Origin: Methanomicrobium mobile BP
GTDB taxonomy: Archaea > Halobacteriota > Methanomicrobia > Methanomicrobiales > Methanomicrobiaceae
Length of the DNA: 64,000 nt
Assembly (NCBI RefSeq): GCF_000711215.1
Contig: NZ_JOMF01000007.1
Location: 1 to 64,000 of the forward strand
Direction: 5' to 3'
Of the stretch, positions 7,719 to 16,767 are shown piece by piece. Each line of letters opens with the position of its first letter. The stretch's first letter is position 1. Below the pieces are notes generated by a model. It did no database searches. It had not been told where the DNA came from and saw only the letters and a program-made list of their open reading frames with translations. A program made the position numbers and the translations under genes.

Positions 7719-8573
7719 TTATGCCTGCTTGCCCCAGGGCTTGGAGATAAGCTGCTTCTTCTCGACAATTACACCGTCGCCCATGTGAGGCTTTCTGATG
7801 ACACCGTCGCATCCCTTCTCGATCTCACGTGCTTCATCACAGAGGATCATTGCCGCACGCATCATCTCGTGTGCCGATGCAACGATTGGTGTGTAGTTCT
7901 CATGTCCCTTTGTCATGAAACAGCCCTTGACGTTTACGCCGGCAACTGCCTGTGCAATCTCGTATGCTGCACGTGCTTTTGCGTATGCGTAGGGGTTTGT
8001 GAACTCTCCCTCAACAGCCTTGTCGGATGTCATGACGATCTTCGGAAGCTCGAGAGCTGCGCCCTTCTTGCCTGCCTTGACCTGGTCGATGACTGCATCG
8101 ATTGCAAGCTGCATCTTTCTGAATGCACCCGTAACAGTAAGAACTTTTACAAGGTTACCGTTGTAGTCTGCCATCTCAACAGGGTCAAGGAACTCGCGGC
8201 GTGCACCGATCATTGAGTCTGCCTTCATGATGATGTATCCGAATGAGGACTCTTTGAGTGCCGCAAAGTCGTCTTTCTTTGTTGTGATATCATCGGTGAT
8301 TACGATACACGGGATACCTGCAGCCGCAAGTTCCTCGCGTGCACCCTTGGGTCCGGGAAGAACGCCGTTCGGTGAGACAACGATACAGAAGTCGGGTCCC
8401 CATGCTTTCATGTTGGAGACAACACGCTCAATATCTTCGGGCTGAAGCTTTGTTCCGCTTGTTGCCATGAATGTCTGCATGTCTTCACGGTCTGCACGCT
8501 CATCAAGGAGCAGTTCACCCATAACACCGCTGGCAATGTTACCGAGTTTTGCAATTCCTACTTTAACTACCAT
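7719..8573 (-). CDS. mtd: F420-dependent methylenetetrahydromethanopterin dehydrogenase
   Basis: Mtd interconverts methenyl- and methylene-tetrahydromethanopterin with F420 in the C1 pathway of methanogenesis. The 284-residue product begins [28 protein letters not shown]. It contains [16 protein letters not shown] and ends with a [13 protein letters not shown] segment, all characteristic of this cytoplasmic enzyme at its normal length. A GAGGT ribosome site lies about 8 nt before the ATG. It is divergent from tfx, whose family is known to regulate a methanogenesis operon, so the shared 141-bp gap may carry control sites. Mer, the next enzyme in the pathway, is encoded nearby. Confidence 0.97.
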   Translation of the reverse strand: MVVKVGIAKLGNIASGVMGELLLDERADREDMQTFMATSGTKLQPEDIERVVSNMKAWGPDFCIVVSPNGVLPGPKGAREELAAAGIPCIVITDDITTKKDDFAALKESSFGYIIMKADSMIGARREFLDPVEMADYNGNLVKVLTVTGAFRKMQLAIDAVIDQVKAGKKGAALELPKIVMTSDKAVEGEFTNPYAYAKARAAYEIAQAVAGVNVKGCFMTKGHENYTPIVASAHEMMRAAMILCDEAREIEKGCDGVIRKPHMGDGVIVEKKQLISKPWGKQA

Positions 8574-8683
8574 ATTCTATACCTCTCATTATGAGAACAT
8601 TTTAAATTCATCCGTGTTACTAATAAACATTTTGAAACTGATTCGAAAGTACGCAATGTCCCGATTACTGTTAAATGAAAATG

Positions 8684-8691
8684 TTTAAAAT
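8684..8691 (+). promoter_or_regulatory. TATA box of tfx
   Basis: TTTAAAAT is centred about 27 nt before the ATG at 8715, and no ribosome site precedes that ATG, so a leaderless transcript is likely. Confidence 0.5.
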
Positions 8692-8714
8692 TATTCAAAG
8701 ATATAATACTGTTA

Positions 8715-9119
8715 ATGAAAGAAAACCTCCTGACGGATCGCCAGAAAGAAGTCCTGAGATACCGCAAACAGGGACTTACCCAGCAACAGATAGCCGATCT
8801 TATAAATACATCCAAGGCAAACGTCTGCACAATCGAAAAGGCGGCGCAGGAAAACATCAAGAAAGCACGGGATACGCTCGAATTTCTCTATACTCTCGAC
8901 GCCAATCACCTCTGTACGATAAAGGAGGGGACGGATTTCATAGTCGCCGCAAAGGAAATCTTCAACGAAGCCGAGAAGATGGGGATAAAGGTGCGCTATG
9001 ATACCATCTCACTCATAAATCGTATGCGCGATTCAAACCCCGAACGTTTCCGCGCACGCTATATCCGCGAGGACATCGAGGTCTACATCAACGGCGACGG
9101 CGAGGTATACTTCAACTGA
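8715..9119 (+). CDS. tfx: Tfx-family DNA-binding transcriptional regulator
   Basis: Tfx of Methanothermobacter binds downstream of the promoter of the molybdenum formylmethanofuran dehydrogenase operon. This 134-residue protein has the same plan: an N-terminal helix-turn-helix with LTDRQKEVLRYRKQGLTQQQ and KANVCTIEKAA (residues 5-45), then a C-terminal domain found only in this family. Its neighbour is mtd, divergently transcribed, so control of methanogenesis genes is a reasonable inference. The target is not visible in the sequence. Confidence 0.88.
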   Translation: MKENLLTDRQKEVLRYRKQGLTQQQIADLINTSKANVCTIEKAAQENIKKARDTLEFLYTLDANHLCTIKEGTDFIVAAKEIFNEAEKMGIKVRYDTISLINRMRDSNPERFRARYIREDIEVYINGDGEVYFN

Positions 9120-9300
9120 TTATTCAAACGTATCTGTATATCTCCTTTTATATCTCCGATTTTTCGTTTTTTTTGTTTTCTATTATGTTTATTTATGTTT
9201 TTGCTTCGGCATCTCGGGTATATGCAAAAAGGCGTCAAAGGGTTTTGTTCACTCACCCGCGGCTGAAAACTTCCCATTTTTACGCGGTCAAATATGTATT
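9120..9300 (+). other. intergenic region between tfx and the structured RNA
   Basis: The stretch is T-rich at 9141-9200, suitable for terminating tfx. No coding region was found. Confidence 0.4.
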
Positions 9301-9311
9301 CTTTATATATG
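9301..9311 (+). promoter_or_regulatory. TATA box for the structured RNA
   Basis: CTTTATATATG is a strong archaeal TATA box. Its centre lies about 26 nt before 9331, which is also where the 5' strand of the RNA's closing helix begins. Confidence 0.65.
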
Positions 9312-9330
9312 ATTAATGCGAATATTTAGA

Positions 9331-9789
9331 GAACCGTTATAAGAAATACCACTGTCTGCACCTGTAAACGGGACGCATAAGGCGTTCGTTTGACTTGTGT
9401 CGGCAGAATTCTTCTTGTAATGTGGTTGCCCGGGATGGCTCGCAACAAAGTTGCGAAGTGCTTTCCGGTGATTGCCGAGATAGTAGGTCACACAAAATTC
9501 CGACGGGAATTTACAAGTGTGACGGGCTGACAACGTAGGATCTGATTAATGCGCCCAAGGGTGGACAGATGCGGATGTGCATCGGGCCCTTTCTTAAAGG
9601 CACAAGTGTCTTAAAAGAGCGCAAATTACTGGTCAGAATCTGTTTGAGAGACGTGATACAAAGATCGGTCTGCAAAGTTAACATGCAGACGGGTCTTGGG
9701 AATATTAATTCCAAGGCAATGCGAGGCAAAGTCAGTTTGGTCTGAATACCAAGTATTGTGCCCTGAAATTACACGGATATTTCAGGTTC
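9331..9789 (+). ncRNA. long structured non-coding RNA, class unknown
   Basis: No reading frame is convincing, but the plus strand folds into a closed multibranched structure. GAACC (9331-9335) pairs with GGTTC (9785-9789), and AATAC (9345-9349) pairs with GTATT (9753-9757). Internal stems include 9352-9361/9397-9406, 9366-9376/9382-9391, 9441-9446/9450-9455, 9487-9493/9517-9523, 9495-9500/9507-9512, 9553-9556/9584-9587, 9568-9572/9579-9583, 9668-9674/9684-9690, 9695-9699/9711-9715, 9737-9741/9748-9752 and 9764-9769/9779-9784. It has its own TATA box. RNase P RNA is elsewhere in this window, and the SRP RNA core motif is absent. It could be a rare stable RNA, a cis-regulatory leader for the ribosomal cluster, or an intron-like element. 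Confidence 0.65.
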
Positions 9790-10086
9790 GAAAAAAGACC
9801 GACGAAGACCGTCTGTTACACCCAAAAATGTCCGAATTATCTTTCGATACCGAAATTCGCATAAATACGGCATGACGCCCTCTGTGATGCGAAAAACAAC
9901 GGAAAAACGAAACAGGATATTCGGAATCTCGGAAAACGAATCGATGCAAAAGCCCAATGAACGTAAAATCCTTTGAAAAAAGTGATTGTTTAACAAAAAC
10001 CGTTTACGGCTTATGGCAGAGTAATCGTGAAGAAAATTCATGATTTAATGCAAAAACTATCAGCAAGATTTAGGATTGATTGAAAG
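9790..10086 (+). other. AT-rich leader region before rpl3
   Basis: No gene is seen. The sequence is A-rich on the plus strand. A TTTAATG box at about 10043-10049 could direct transcription of the ribosomal cluster. Confidence 0.35.
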
Positions 10087-11097
10087 ATGGTCGAAATAAC
10101 CAGGCCGCGCAGAGGATCACTTGCATACAGCCCCCGCAAGAGAGCAAAAAGCCAGGTACCTAAGTACAAATCCTGGCCCGAATACGAAGGGGAGCCGAAA
10201 CTGCAGGGATTTGCCGGATACAAAGCGGGAATGACTCATATCATAATGGTTGATGACAGAAAAACCAGCCCGAGTGTTGGTAAGGACATCACCGTACCGG
10301 TAACGGTAATTGAAGTTCCGCCCATGAAGGTAGTTGCAGTGCGTGCATACTGTGCAGACACATACGGAAGCCATGCATTCTCGGAAGTATGGTCAGAAAA
10401 TGTGGATTCAGCACTTTCTGAGCGCATAACAGCACCCAAGAAGAACAACCCGGAGAGCGTCGAGAAGATTCGTGCAGCAATTGCGGCAGGAACCGTCACC
10501 GATATCTTCGCACTTATGTACACACAGCCGGTAATGCTTACGGGCGTACCCAAGAAGGTCCCGGACCTTATGGAAGTGCGCGTTGCAGGCGGCGACATGG
10601 CAGCACGCTTTGACTTCGCACTCGGATTATTCGGTGCGGATATCGATATCGAATCAATATCGACACTCGGTCAGTATGTCGACGTTACCGCAGTTACGAC
10701 TGGTAAAGGAACAAACGGTCCCGTAAAGCTGTGGGGAACGCCGCTGAGAAAGAGCAAGCACTCACGTCAGGGCAAGTTACGTCACATCGGTAACCTCGGT
10801 CCGTGGCACCCGCACCATGTCAGGTGGCAGGTTCCGCAGATGGGTCAGATGGGATACCACCAGAGAACCGAGTTCAACAAGCGCATTCTCAAGGTCAGCA
10901 CATCCCCCGAAGAGATTAACCCCGAAGGCGGTTTCGTAAAATACGGTCTCGTAAGAGGCAAGTACATCGCTATTAAAGGCTCGGTTCCGGGACCCAACAA
11001 GCGTCTCATAAGAATCAGACCCGCAATACGCAACAACGAAGCAAACGATCTCGTACCGGTAGTCAGCTACGTCAGTACAAAGAGCAAGCAGGGATGA
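10087..11097 (+). CDS. rpl3: large-subunit ribosomal protein uL3
   Basis: uL3 is an early-assembly 50S protein near the peptidyl-transferase centre. The 336-residue length is that of archaeal and eukaryotic L3. The sequence has [17 protein letters not shown] at the N-terminus, [12 protein letters not shown] near residue 42 and the conserved [21 protein letters not shown] region near residue 225, whose equivalent histidine is modified in eukaryotes. It opens the archaeal ribosomal cluster, and rpl4 follows after 6 nt. The start is supported by the family N-terminus; only a weak purine-rich site precedes it. Confidence 0.98.
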   Translation: MVEITRPRRGSLAYSPRKRAKSQVPKYKSWPEYEGEPKLQGFAGYKAGMTHIIMVDDRKTSPSVGKDITVPVTVIEVPPMKVVAVRAYCADTYGSHAFSEVWSENVDSALSERITAPKKNNPESVEKIRAAIAAGTVTDIFALMYTQPVMLTGVPKKVPDLMEVRVAGGDMAARFDFALGLFGADIDIESISTLGQYVDVTAVTTGKGTNGPVKLWGTPLRKSKHSRQGKLRHIGNLGPWHPHHVRWQVPQMGQMGYHQRTEFNKRILKVSTSPEEINPEGGFVKYGLVRGKYIAIKGSVPGPNKRLIRIRPAIRNNEANDLVPVVSYVSTKSKQG

Positions 11098-11103
11098 TCT
11101 GAG

Positions 11104-11853
11104 ATGAAAGCACAGATTAAATCAGTTGACGGAAAAGTTGCGGGCGAAATTGAACTTCCGGCAGTCTTCAGCGAGACATACCGTCCGGACCTCATTAAGA
11201 ACGCAGTACTGGCAATTCAGAGCACCCGTTACCAGCCACACGGAACAAACCCGTATGCAGGTATCAGAACATCTGCAAGATCATGGGGTAGCGGTCGCGG
11301 CGAAGCCAAAGTCCCAAGAATAGCAAACGGTTCAAGAGCCGCACGCGTACCTCAGGCAGTAGGCGGTCGTGCAGCACATCCTCCCAAAGTAGAGAAGATA
11401 CTTGTCCGCAAGATGAACAAGAAGGAAATGAGAAAGGCAATCAGGTCGGCAGTAGCCGCGACCACAATGGAAGAGCTTGTTCTCGCACGCGGACACAAAT
11501 TCGAAGGAACACTTCCGTTCGTCTTCGAAGACAATTTTGAGACACTTACACAGACTAAGGAGATAGTCGCGGCTCTCAAGGCAAACGGTCTTTACGCGGA
11601 TGTCGAGCGTTCATCCGTATCAAGAAAGATTCGTGCGGGACGCGGAAAGTTACGCGGACGCCGCTACAAGAGCAGAAAGAGTATCCTTATCGTAACCGCG
11701 GAAAAGCCGCTTCGTGCAGCCGCAAACCTTGCGGGCGTCGACGTCGTAAGCATCTACGACCTTAACGCAGAGCACCTTGCACCCGGAACACAGGCGGGAA
11801 GACTCACAATCTGGACGGTTTCGGCTATCAACAGAATGGAGGAAGTCCAATGA
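11104..11853 (+). CDS. rpl4: large-subunit ribosomal protein uL4
   Basis: uL4 lines the nascent-peptide exit tunnel through an extended loop. The 249-residue archaeal form shows the loop region [20 protein letters not shown] near residues 58-75 and the C-terminal [24 protein letters not shown]. Its stop codon overlaps the start of rpl23 by 4 nt, indicating coupled translation. It has no bacterial-type regulatory extension. Confidence 0.98.
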   Translation: MKAQIKSVDGKVAGEIELPAVFSETYRPDLIKNAVLAIQSTRYQPHGTNPYAGIRTSARSWGSGRGEAKVPRIANGSRAARVPQAVGGRAAHPPKVEKILVRKMNKKEMRKAIRSAVAATTMEELVLARGHKFEGTLPFVFEDNFETLTQTKEIVAALKANGLYADVERSSVSRKIRAGRGKLRGRRYKSRKSILIVTAEKPLRAAANLAGVDVVSIYDLNAEHLAPGTQAGRLTIWTVSAINRMEEVQ

Positions 11854-12098
11854 TCATAAAATACCCGTATATCTCTGAAAAAGCATCCAGAGGTTTGGAG
11901 TTCAACGGCAAACTTCAGTTCATTGTTGACAACAAAGCATCAAAAGCCGAAATTGCCAAGGAAGTCGAGAGAATGTTCGACACAAAAGTCGTCGACGTAA
12001 AGACACTCATGACAATGAAGGGCGTCAAGAAGGCAATTGTCTCCTTTAAGGACGAGAAAGCAGGCGAGGAGATCCTCAGCAGACTCGGAGTAATGTAG
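11850..12098 (+). CDS. rpl23: large-subunit ribosomal protein uL23
   Basis: uL23 sits at the exit of the peptide tunnel and is a docking point for signal recognition particle and translocon. The 82-residue product is the short archaeal form: [11 protein letters not shown] at the N-terminus, then alternating strands and helices ending [20 protein letters not shown]. It overlaps the end of rpl4 by 4 nt and is followed by rpl2 after 17 nt, which include a GGTGAT ribosome site. Confidence 0.97.
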   Translation: MIIKYPYISEKASRGLEFNGKLQFIVDNKASKAEIAKEVERMFDTKVVDVKTLMTMKGVKKAIVSFKDEKAGEEILSRLGVM

Positions 12099-12115
12099 AT
12101 CACAGGTGATGAAAT

Positions 12116-12826
12116 ATGGGAAAACGAATCATATCACAGAACCGCGGACGCGGCGGACCGACATACCGTGCACCGTCACATCTCTATAAAGCGGAACTTA
12201 AACACCCGGGATACGTTACTGAGACTATTCGCGGAAAGATTATCGACATCGAGCACGATCCTGCAAGACACGCGCCTATCGCCAAGGTCGAACTTGAGTC
12301 CGGCGAGAAGATTTACATGCTTGTAACCGAAGGCATGGGAGTCGGCGAGGCTGTCGCATGGGGACCCGAGGCCGAGGTCAAGAACGGAAACACCCTTAAA
12401 ATGAACGATATCCCCATCGGAGCATACGTATGCAATGTCGAGGCAAGACCCAATGACGGCGGAAAATTCATCCGTGCATCGGGTGTTCAGGCACAGATCA
12501 TAGGCAAGACCGAGGGACGTGTCGGTATCAAGATGCCGAGCGGCAAGAACAAGTGGTTCAGCGGCGACTGTCGTGCAACCGTAGGCATTGTTGCAGGCGG
12601 CGGCAGAGGCGAGAAGCCCTTCCTCAAGGCAGGTAAGAAGTACCACAAGATGAAGACCCAGGCAACCAAGTGGCCGAGATCCAAGGCTGTCTGTATGAAC
12701 GTCATCGACCACCCGTTCGGTGGCGGAGGACACCAGCACTGCGGTCGTCCGAAGACGGTTTCGCGCGGAACATCTCCGGGAAGAAAGGTCGGTTCAATCG
12801 CCGCAAGACAGACAGGAAGAAAGTAA
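12116..12826 (+). CDS. rpl2: large-subunit ribosomal protein uL2
   Basis: uL2 is needed for subunit association and peptidyl-transferase function. The 236-residue archaeal form lacks the long bacterial N-terminus. It ends with the conserved region VIDHPFGGGGHQHCGRP near residue 197, in which His202 or a close neighbour is the family's functional histidine. Signature residues GRGGPTYRAPSH near residue 11 also fit. It sits in standard archaeal order between rpl23 and rps19. Confidence 0.98.
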   Translation: MGKRIISQNRGRGGPTYRAPSHLYKAELKHPGYVTETIRGKIIDIEHDPARHAPIAKVELESGEKIYMLVTEGMGVGEAVAWGPEAEVKNGNTLKMNDIPIGAYVCNVEARPNDGGKFIRASGVQAQIIGKTEGRVGIKMPSGKNKWFSGDCRATVGIVAGGGRGEKPFLKAGKKYHKMKTQATKWPRSKAVCMNVIDHPFGGGGHQHCGRPKTVSRGTSPGRKVGSIAARQTGRK

Positions 12827-12844
12827 TAAAGGGGTGCAGGTAAA

Positions 12845-13258
12845 ATGGCAAAAAAACAGCAGAAGAAGTTGCCGAGGCGAAAAGAAGAGTTCACCTATCA
12901 CGGCTACAAGATTGAAGAACTTCAGCAGATGAATATTACCGAGCTTCTCCCGATCATGCCTTCGAGAGCACGCAGGAAGATTAACCGCGGATTTACGGAA
13001 GGACATGAGAAGCTTCTTGCTGAGTTCAGAGCAGGCAATGACCGTATCAGAACCCATCTCCGTGACATGGTAATTCTGCCCGAGATGGTCGGTAAGGAAG
13101 TTGAGATCCACAACGGAAAAGAGTTCGTCAAAGTCGAGTTACAGCCCGAGGCTGTATTCATGTACTTCGGCGAGTTCGCACTGACAAGAAAACGCGTCAG
13201 CCATGGAAGTGCCGGTATCGGTGCAACCAGGTCCAGTAAATTCGTCCCACTGAAGTGA
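12845..13258 (+). CDS. rps19: small-subunit ribosomal protein uS19
   Basis: uS19 lies in the 30S head near the decoding A site. The 137-residue product is the longer archaeal type, with a basic N-terminal extension ([19 protein letters not shown]). It carries the conserved [16 protein letters not shown] and [20 protein letters not shown] segments near the C-terminus. A GGGTGCAGGT stretch precedes the ATG. rpl22 starts 5 nt after the stop. Confidence 0.97.
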   Translation: MAKKQQKKLPRRKEEFTYHGYKIEELQQMNITELLPIMPSRARRKINRGFTEGHEKLLAEFRAGNDRIRTHLRDMVILPEMVGKEVEIHNGKEFVKVELQPEAVFMYFGEFALTRKRVSHGSAGIGATRSSKFVPLK

Positions 13259-13263
13259 TTTAA

Positions 13264-13725
13264 ATGGCAAGAACAGGTTATTCACTTAAGATGGACGGCG
13301 AGAAACTCGCACGTGCAAAGGCAAACGAGCTTCCGTGCTCACCGAAGCATTCCATCGAGATCTGCAGGTTCATCAAAGGCAAGAACACGAAGAAGGCAAT
13401 CGCTTATCTCGAGGACGTTATTGCTCTTAAGAAGGCAATTCCGTTCAAGAGATTCAACATGGATGTTGCTCACAAGCGCGGTCTCGAAGGCTGGGATGCC
13501 GGAAGATATCCGGTAAAGGCATCGGAGTACTTTGTAAAGCTCTTACAGTCCGTTGAGAAGAACGCGGAATACAGCGGTCTTGACACCGAGAAACTCGAGA
13601 TCGTTGTTGCAAGCGCAAACAGAGGCAGAAGACAGCGCGGTATCTTCCCGCGTGCAATGGGAAGAGCCACTCCGAAATATGCCGAATCGGTAAATGTTGA
13701 GATTGTTGTAAGAGAGGCGGATTAA
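13264..13725 (+). CDS. rpl22: large-subunit ribosomal protein uL22
   Basis: uL22 reaches into the exit tunnel opposite uL4. The 153-residue archaeal form includes ARTGYSLKMDGEKLARAKANELP at the N-terminus, the central helices with KKAIPFKRFNMDVAHKRG and the tunnel hairpin region near residues 117-133 (ANRGRRQRGIFPRAMGRATP). It is separated from rps3 by one base. Confidence 0.97.
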   Translation: MARTGYSLKMDGEKLARAKANELPCSPKHSIEICRFIKGKNTKKAIAYLEDVIALKKAIPFKRFNMDVAHKRGLEGWDAGRYPVKASEYFVKLLQSVEKNAEYSGLDTEKLEIVVASANRGRRQRGIFPRAMGRATPKYAESVNVEIVVREAD

Positions 13726-13726
13726 G

Positions 13727-14449
13727 ATGGCAATAGAGAGAAGATTTGTTGAGAACGGCATTCGCAGTGCACGTGTCGAGCAGTATCTTGCAAAGGAACT
13801 CAAGAGAGCGGGATACGGCGGCATGGACATGGCACGCACACCTCTCGGAACGCAGGTCACAATCTTTGCGGAGAAGCCGGGTATCGTTATCGGTAAGGGC
13901 GGTAAGGTCGTAAGAGACATTACAACGGCTCTTCAGAACGAGTACGGAATCGATGCACCGCAGATTGAGGTTCAGCAGGTTGAGAATCCGGCATTCAACG
14001 CACAGATTATGGCGGAGCGCCTTGCAAACTCGCTTGAGCGCGGCTGGTACTTCAGAAAGGCGGGAACGAGCATTCTCCGCCGCGTCATGGAATCCGGCGG
14101 TCTCGGATGCGAGGTTATCATCTCGGGTAAACTCACGGGTGCACGTTCGCGTGTTCAGAAGTTCACCGAAGGATACATCAAGCACTCCGGTGAGCCCAGC
14201 GAGACCATCGTCGACAGCGGTTATGCAATCGCTATCAAGAAGCTCGGTGTAATCGGCTGTCAGGTCAAGATTGTTCCGCCCGGAGCACAGCTTCCTGACC
14301 ACTTTGAGATAATCGAGTCTGACAAGAAGGGCGAGAAAGGCGCAAAGCACGCATTTTCCGCAGAAGATCTCTCCGAGGATGCACTCGGCAAGGAGATAGA
14401 CGCTGAGATGGAAGCGGCAGAGGACGTGCCTGAAGAGGAGGACTTCTGA
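13727..14449 (+). CDS. rps3: small-subunit ribosomal protein uS3
   Basis: uS3 lies at the mRNA entry channel of the 30S head. The 240-residue protein has an N-terminal type II KH domain with IVIGKGGKVVRDIT near residue 51, followed by the S3 C-terminal domain with LGCEVIISGKLTGARSRVQKF. It ends with an acidic tail (DVPEEEDF) common in archaeal forms with high internal acidity. One base separates it from both rpl22 and rpl29. Confidence 0.98.
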   Translation: MAIERRFVENGIRSARVEQYLAKELKRAGYGGMDMARTPLGTQVTIFAEKPGIVIGKGGKVVRDITTALQNEYGIDAPQIEVQQVENPAFNAQIMAERLANSLERGWYFRKAGTSILRRVMESGGLGCEVIISGKLTGARSRVQKFTEGYIKHSGEPSETIVDSGYAIAIKKLGVIGCQVKIVPPGAQLPDHFEIIESDKKGEKGAKHAFSAEDLSEDALGKEIDAEMEAAEDVPEEEDF

Positions 14450-14450
14450 G

Positions 14451-14657
14451 ATGGCAGTTTTCCGTGCGTCAGAAGTTGCCCAGTTCAGCGATGTTGAACT
14501 TAAGGAGCAGCTCGACAAACTCAAGCTCGAACTTATTCAGGATCTCGGCAAGGTCAGCGCCGGCGGTGCGCACGAGAACCCCGGACATATCCGCGAGGTT
14601 AAGCGCACAATCGCCCGTATTAAGACCGAGCAGAATAAGAGGAGAAATCAGGCTTGA
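14451..14657 (+). CDS. rpl29: large-subunit ribosomal protein uL29
   Basis: uL29 is a small helical hairpin protein at the tunnel exit beside uL23. The 68 residues show the expected two-helix pattern, with VELKEQLDKLKLELIQDLGK and the C-terminal IREVKRTIARIKTEQNKR. Its TGA stop overlaps the TTG start of the RNase P protein gene. A translation factor gene of the SUI1 type, found at this point in some archaea, is absent. Confidence 0.95.
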   Translation: MAVFRASEVAQFSDVELKEQLDKLKLELIQDLGKVSAGGAHENPGHIREVKRTIARIKTEQNKRRNQA

Positions 14658-14935
14658 TTACGCCTCGGAATGTATGCAGGCATGAACTGCTGGGGCTGAA
14701 GACCTTCGTCTTCTCCTCAACCAATCCTAATCAGGTAGGTATCTGCGGTTTAATCGTCGACGAGACGAAGAACATGCTTGTTATCAGTTCCGAATCAGGT
14801 CTTAAGAAAGTGCAGAAGAAGGGCGCGGCATTTGACATCACGCTTCCAGATGAGACTCGGATAAGAGTTGATGGATCAGTGTTGGTTATGCAGCCTGAGA
14901 AGAGAATCAGCATGCGAATCAAAAATCTGAGGTAA
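14654..14935 (+). CDS. rnp1: RNase P protein component 1 (Rpp29/Pop4)
   Basis: Rpp29 is a protein cofactor of archaeal RNase P, which removes 5' leaders from tRNA precursors. It pairs with Rpp21 to bind the RNA specificity domain. The 93-residue product shows the Sm-like barrel with [20 protein letters not shown] and the terminal [12 protein letters not shown]. The start is a TTG overlapping the rpl29 stop by 4 nt; no ATG fits the conserved N-terminus ([10 protein letters not shown]). The RNA subunit gene is also in this window, at 56331-56642. Confidence 0.93.
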   Translation: MITPRNVCRHELLGLKTFVFSSTNPNQVGICGLIVDETKNMLVISSESGLKKVQKKGAAFDITLPDETRIRVDGSVLVMQPEKRISMRIKNLR

Positions 14936-14937
14936 AT

Positions 14938-15264
14938 ATGGCAAGAAACATTGGGTTAAACGTCAAAGTTCCCGAGAAGGAATGCAATGACGTAAACTGT
15001 CCATTCCACGGCACTTTACCGGTACGCGGCCAGGTGATTACCGGTAAGGTCGTGAGTGACCGTATGCAGGGATCCGTTGTAGTATCAAGGGATTACCTGC
15101 ACTACGTGAAGAAATACAAACGTTACGAGAAACGTTCGTCAAAGCTTCACGCACACAACCCCTCATGCATTGGTGCAAAGCTCGGTGACACGGTTAAGAT
15201 TGCCGAGTGCAGACCAATCTCCAAGACAAAGACATTTGTGGTCATCGAGGTGACTGAGGAATGA
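14938..15264 (+). CDS. rps17: small-subunit ribosomal protein uS17
   Basis: uS17 is a primary 30S assembly protein with an OB fold. The 108-residue archaeal form has a conserved [21 protein letters not shown] region from residue 21 and the [28 protein letters not shown] segment near the end. It overlaps rpl14 by 4 nt. The N-terminal Cys-containing segment is usual for archaeal and eukaryotic members. Confidence 0.97.
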   Translation: MARNIGLNVKVPEKECNDVNCPFHGTLPVRGQVITGKVVSDRMQGSVVVSRDYLHYVKKYKRYEKRSSKLHAHNPSCIGAKLGDTVKIAECRPISKTKTFVVIEVTEE

Positions 15265-15659
15265 AAGCGAAACAGTCACGAACACCGCGAGCATTGCAGA
15301 CAGGTTCAAGGATGACCTGCGCTGACAACACGGGTGCACGCGTTGTTCAGATTGTGTCGGTCAACATCTATCACGGTGTTCGCCGCCGCCAGCCTAAACT
15401 CGGTCTCGGTGACATGGCAATCGTCAGTGTCAAGAAGGGTACTCCCGAGATGCGCCGCAAACTCGAAAAAGCGGTCGTAATCAGGCAGAGAAAAGAAATA
15501 AGAAGAATCAGCGGACTCCGTCTTACATTTGAGGACAATGCAATGGTCATTACAAATGAGCGCGGTGAGCCTAAGGGAACAGAGATTAAAGGACCTGTTG
15601 CCCGTGAAGTTGCTGAGCGTTTCCCCAAGATCGGCTCAATGGCAACCATCATCGTATGA
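15261..15659 (+). CDS. rpl14: large-subunit ribosomal protein uL14
   Basis: uL14 binds 23S rRNA at the subunit interface, and in archaea its surface is a docking site for aIF6. The 132-residue product carries [19 protein letters not shown] near residue 16 and ends with [17 protein letters not shown], both strongly conserved. It begins within the rps17 stop overlap. Its own stop overlaps an ATG at 15656 that is not used for rpl24. Confidence 0.97.
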   Translation: MKAKQSRTPRALQTGSRMTCADNTGARVVQIVSVNIYHGVRRRQPKLGLGDMAIVSVKKGTPEMRRKLEKAVVIRQRKEIRRISGLRLTFEDNAMVITNERGEPKGTEIKGPVAREVAERFPKIGSMATIIV

Positions 15660-15670
15660 GGTGTTCTGTA

Positions 15671-16039
15671 ATGGTAAGAATTGCAAGCAGCCAGCCAAGA
15701 AAGCAGCGCAAAGCACGCTACAATGCGAGCTTACACGCACGCGGAAAGTTCCTTAACGCACCGCTCTCCAAAGAGCTTCGCGAGAAGTATCACACCCGCC
15801 GTGCGGTTCGTGTAGTGGTCGGCGACACGGTAAAAGTCCTTCGCGGCGACAACAGAGGCGACGAGGGTGTCGTTGACGGAGTTAACACGGATAACGGAAC
15901 ACTTCTCGTTCACGGCGTTTCCGTAACAAAGGTGGACGGTTCCGAGGTCCCCAGACCCGTATATGCATCGGCGGTTCAGATTGTGAAACTCAATCTTGAC
16001 GACAAGCTTCGTGCATCAAGACTGGAGGGTAAGAACTAA
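15671..16039 (+). CDS. rpl24: large-subunit ribosomal protein uL24
   Basis: uL24 starts 50S assembly. The 122-residue product begins VRIASSQPRKQRKARYNA and contains the KOW motif VGDTVKVLRGDNRGDEG near residues 48-64. The start at 15671 is chosen over the in-frame ATG at 15656. GAGGTG (15658-15663) stands 7 nt before 15671, and the family N-terminus matches MVRI. The stop overlaps the rps4e start by one base. Confidence 0.95.
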   Translation: MVRIASSQPRKQRKARYNASLHARGKFLNAPLSKELREKYHTRRAVRVVVGDTVKVLRGDNRGDEGVVDGVNTDNGTLLVHGVSVTKVDGSEVPRPVYASAVQIVKLNLDDKLRASRLEGKN

Positions 16040-16767
16040 TGTCAGATCATTTGAAGAGGCTTAATTCACCATCTGGATGGAGAATTGCCAGAAAAACGAA
16101 GAAATTTGTTGTTAAGACATCACCCGGACCGCACAACGGCAATGCGATGCCGCTGGGCGTATGGCTGAGAGATCACATGGGTCTTGCTCTTAACTCGAAA
16201 GAGGTCAAGAAGATCTTAACCGACCGTTCCGTTATCGTTAACGGTAAGGTCTGCACCAATATGAAACTCGGAATCGGTATCTTCGACATTGTTTCGATTC
16301 CGAAGACGGACAAGCACTACCGCATTCTCAGAAACAAGAAGGGCGACTATGTATCCGTCCCGATTTCGGCAGAGGATGCACAGACACAGCTTTGTAAGAT
16401 CTCCAACAAGACAATCGTCAAGGACGGAAAAGTTCAGCTTAACCTCCGCCACGGAGCCAACATCGTTGTCGATTCACAGGAATACAAGCCTAAAGACTCG
16501 ATTGTTGTCAAGCTCACCGGCGACGAGCGCTTCAAGATTATCGATCACTTTGCTTTCGCGGAAGGCAACTGTGCAATGGTAACCGGCGGTAAGCACTCGG
16601 GTAAGGTAGGACAGATCACAAAGATCGAAGTAATTCCGGCATGCATCGAGAACAGGGTCTTCTTAAAAGACATAAAGAGCGGCGAAGAGTTCGACACGGT
16701 CGAGAACTATATCTTCATGGTCGGCAGATCAACGCCTGCGGTAAGCGAGTGGGGAATTGAAGCATGA
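16039..16767 (+). CDS. rps4e: small-subunit ribosomal protein eS4
   Basis: eS4 is a 30S protein shared by archaea and eukaryotes but absent from bacteria. The 242 residues contain the N-terminal HLKRLNSPSGWRIARK, an S4-like RNA-binding segment (VWLRDHMGLALNSKEVKKILTD near residue 42) and a C-terminal KOW region with VTGGKHSGKVGQITKIE. Its presence between rpl24 and rpl5 is the usual archaeal arrangement. It overlaps rpl5 by 4 nt. Confidence 0.97.
   Translation: MSDHLKRLNSPSGWRIARKTKKFVVKTSPGPHNGNAMPLGVWLRDHMGLALNSKEVKKILTDRSVIVNGKVCTNMKLGIGIFDIVSIPKTDKHYRILRNKKGDYVSVPISAEDAQTQLCKISNKTIVKDGKVQLNLRHGANIVVDSQEYKPKDSIVVKLTGDERFKIIDHFAFAEGNCAMVTGGKHSGKVGQITKIEVIPACIENRVFLKDIKSGEEFDTVENYIFMVGRSTPAVSEWGIEA

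Noticed and set aside
8675-9001. Overlapping plus-strand frame across the tfx gene
   Set aside because: It is an alternative frame of tfx, with Arg/Ser-rich low-complexity translation and no start signal.
9331-9789. RNase P RNA or SRP RNA in this stretch
   Set aside because: The RNase P core motifs are at 56331-56642 instead, and a partial match to GAGGAAAGTCC near 9723 is in the wrong part of the molecule. The SRP domain motif is absent.
9511-10041. Several minus-strand frames of 70-90 residues within and after the structured RNA
   Set aside because: They have no family resemblance or start signals, and paired-stem structure on the plus strand explains the open frames better.
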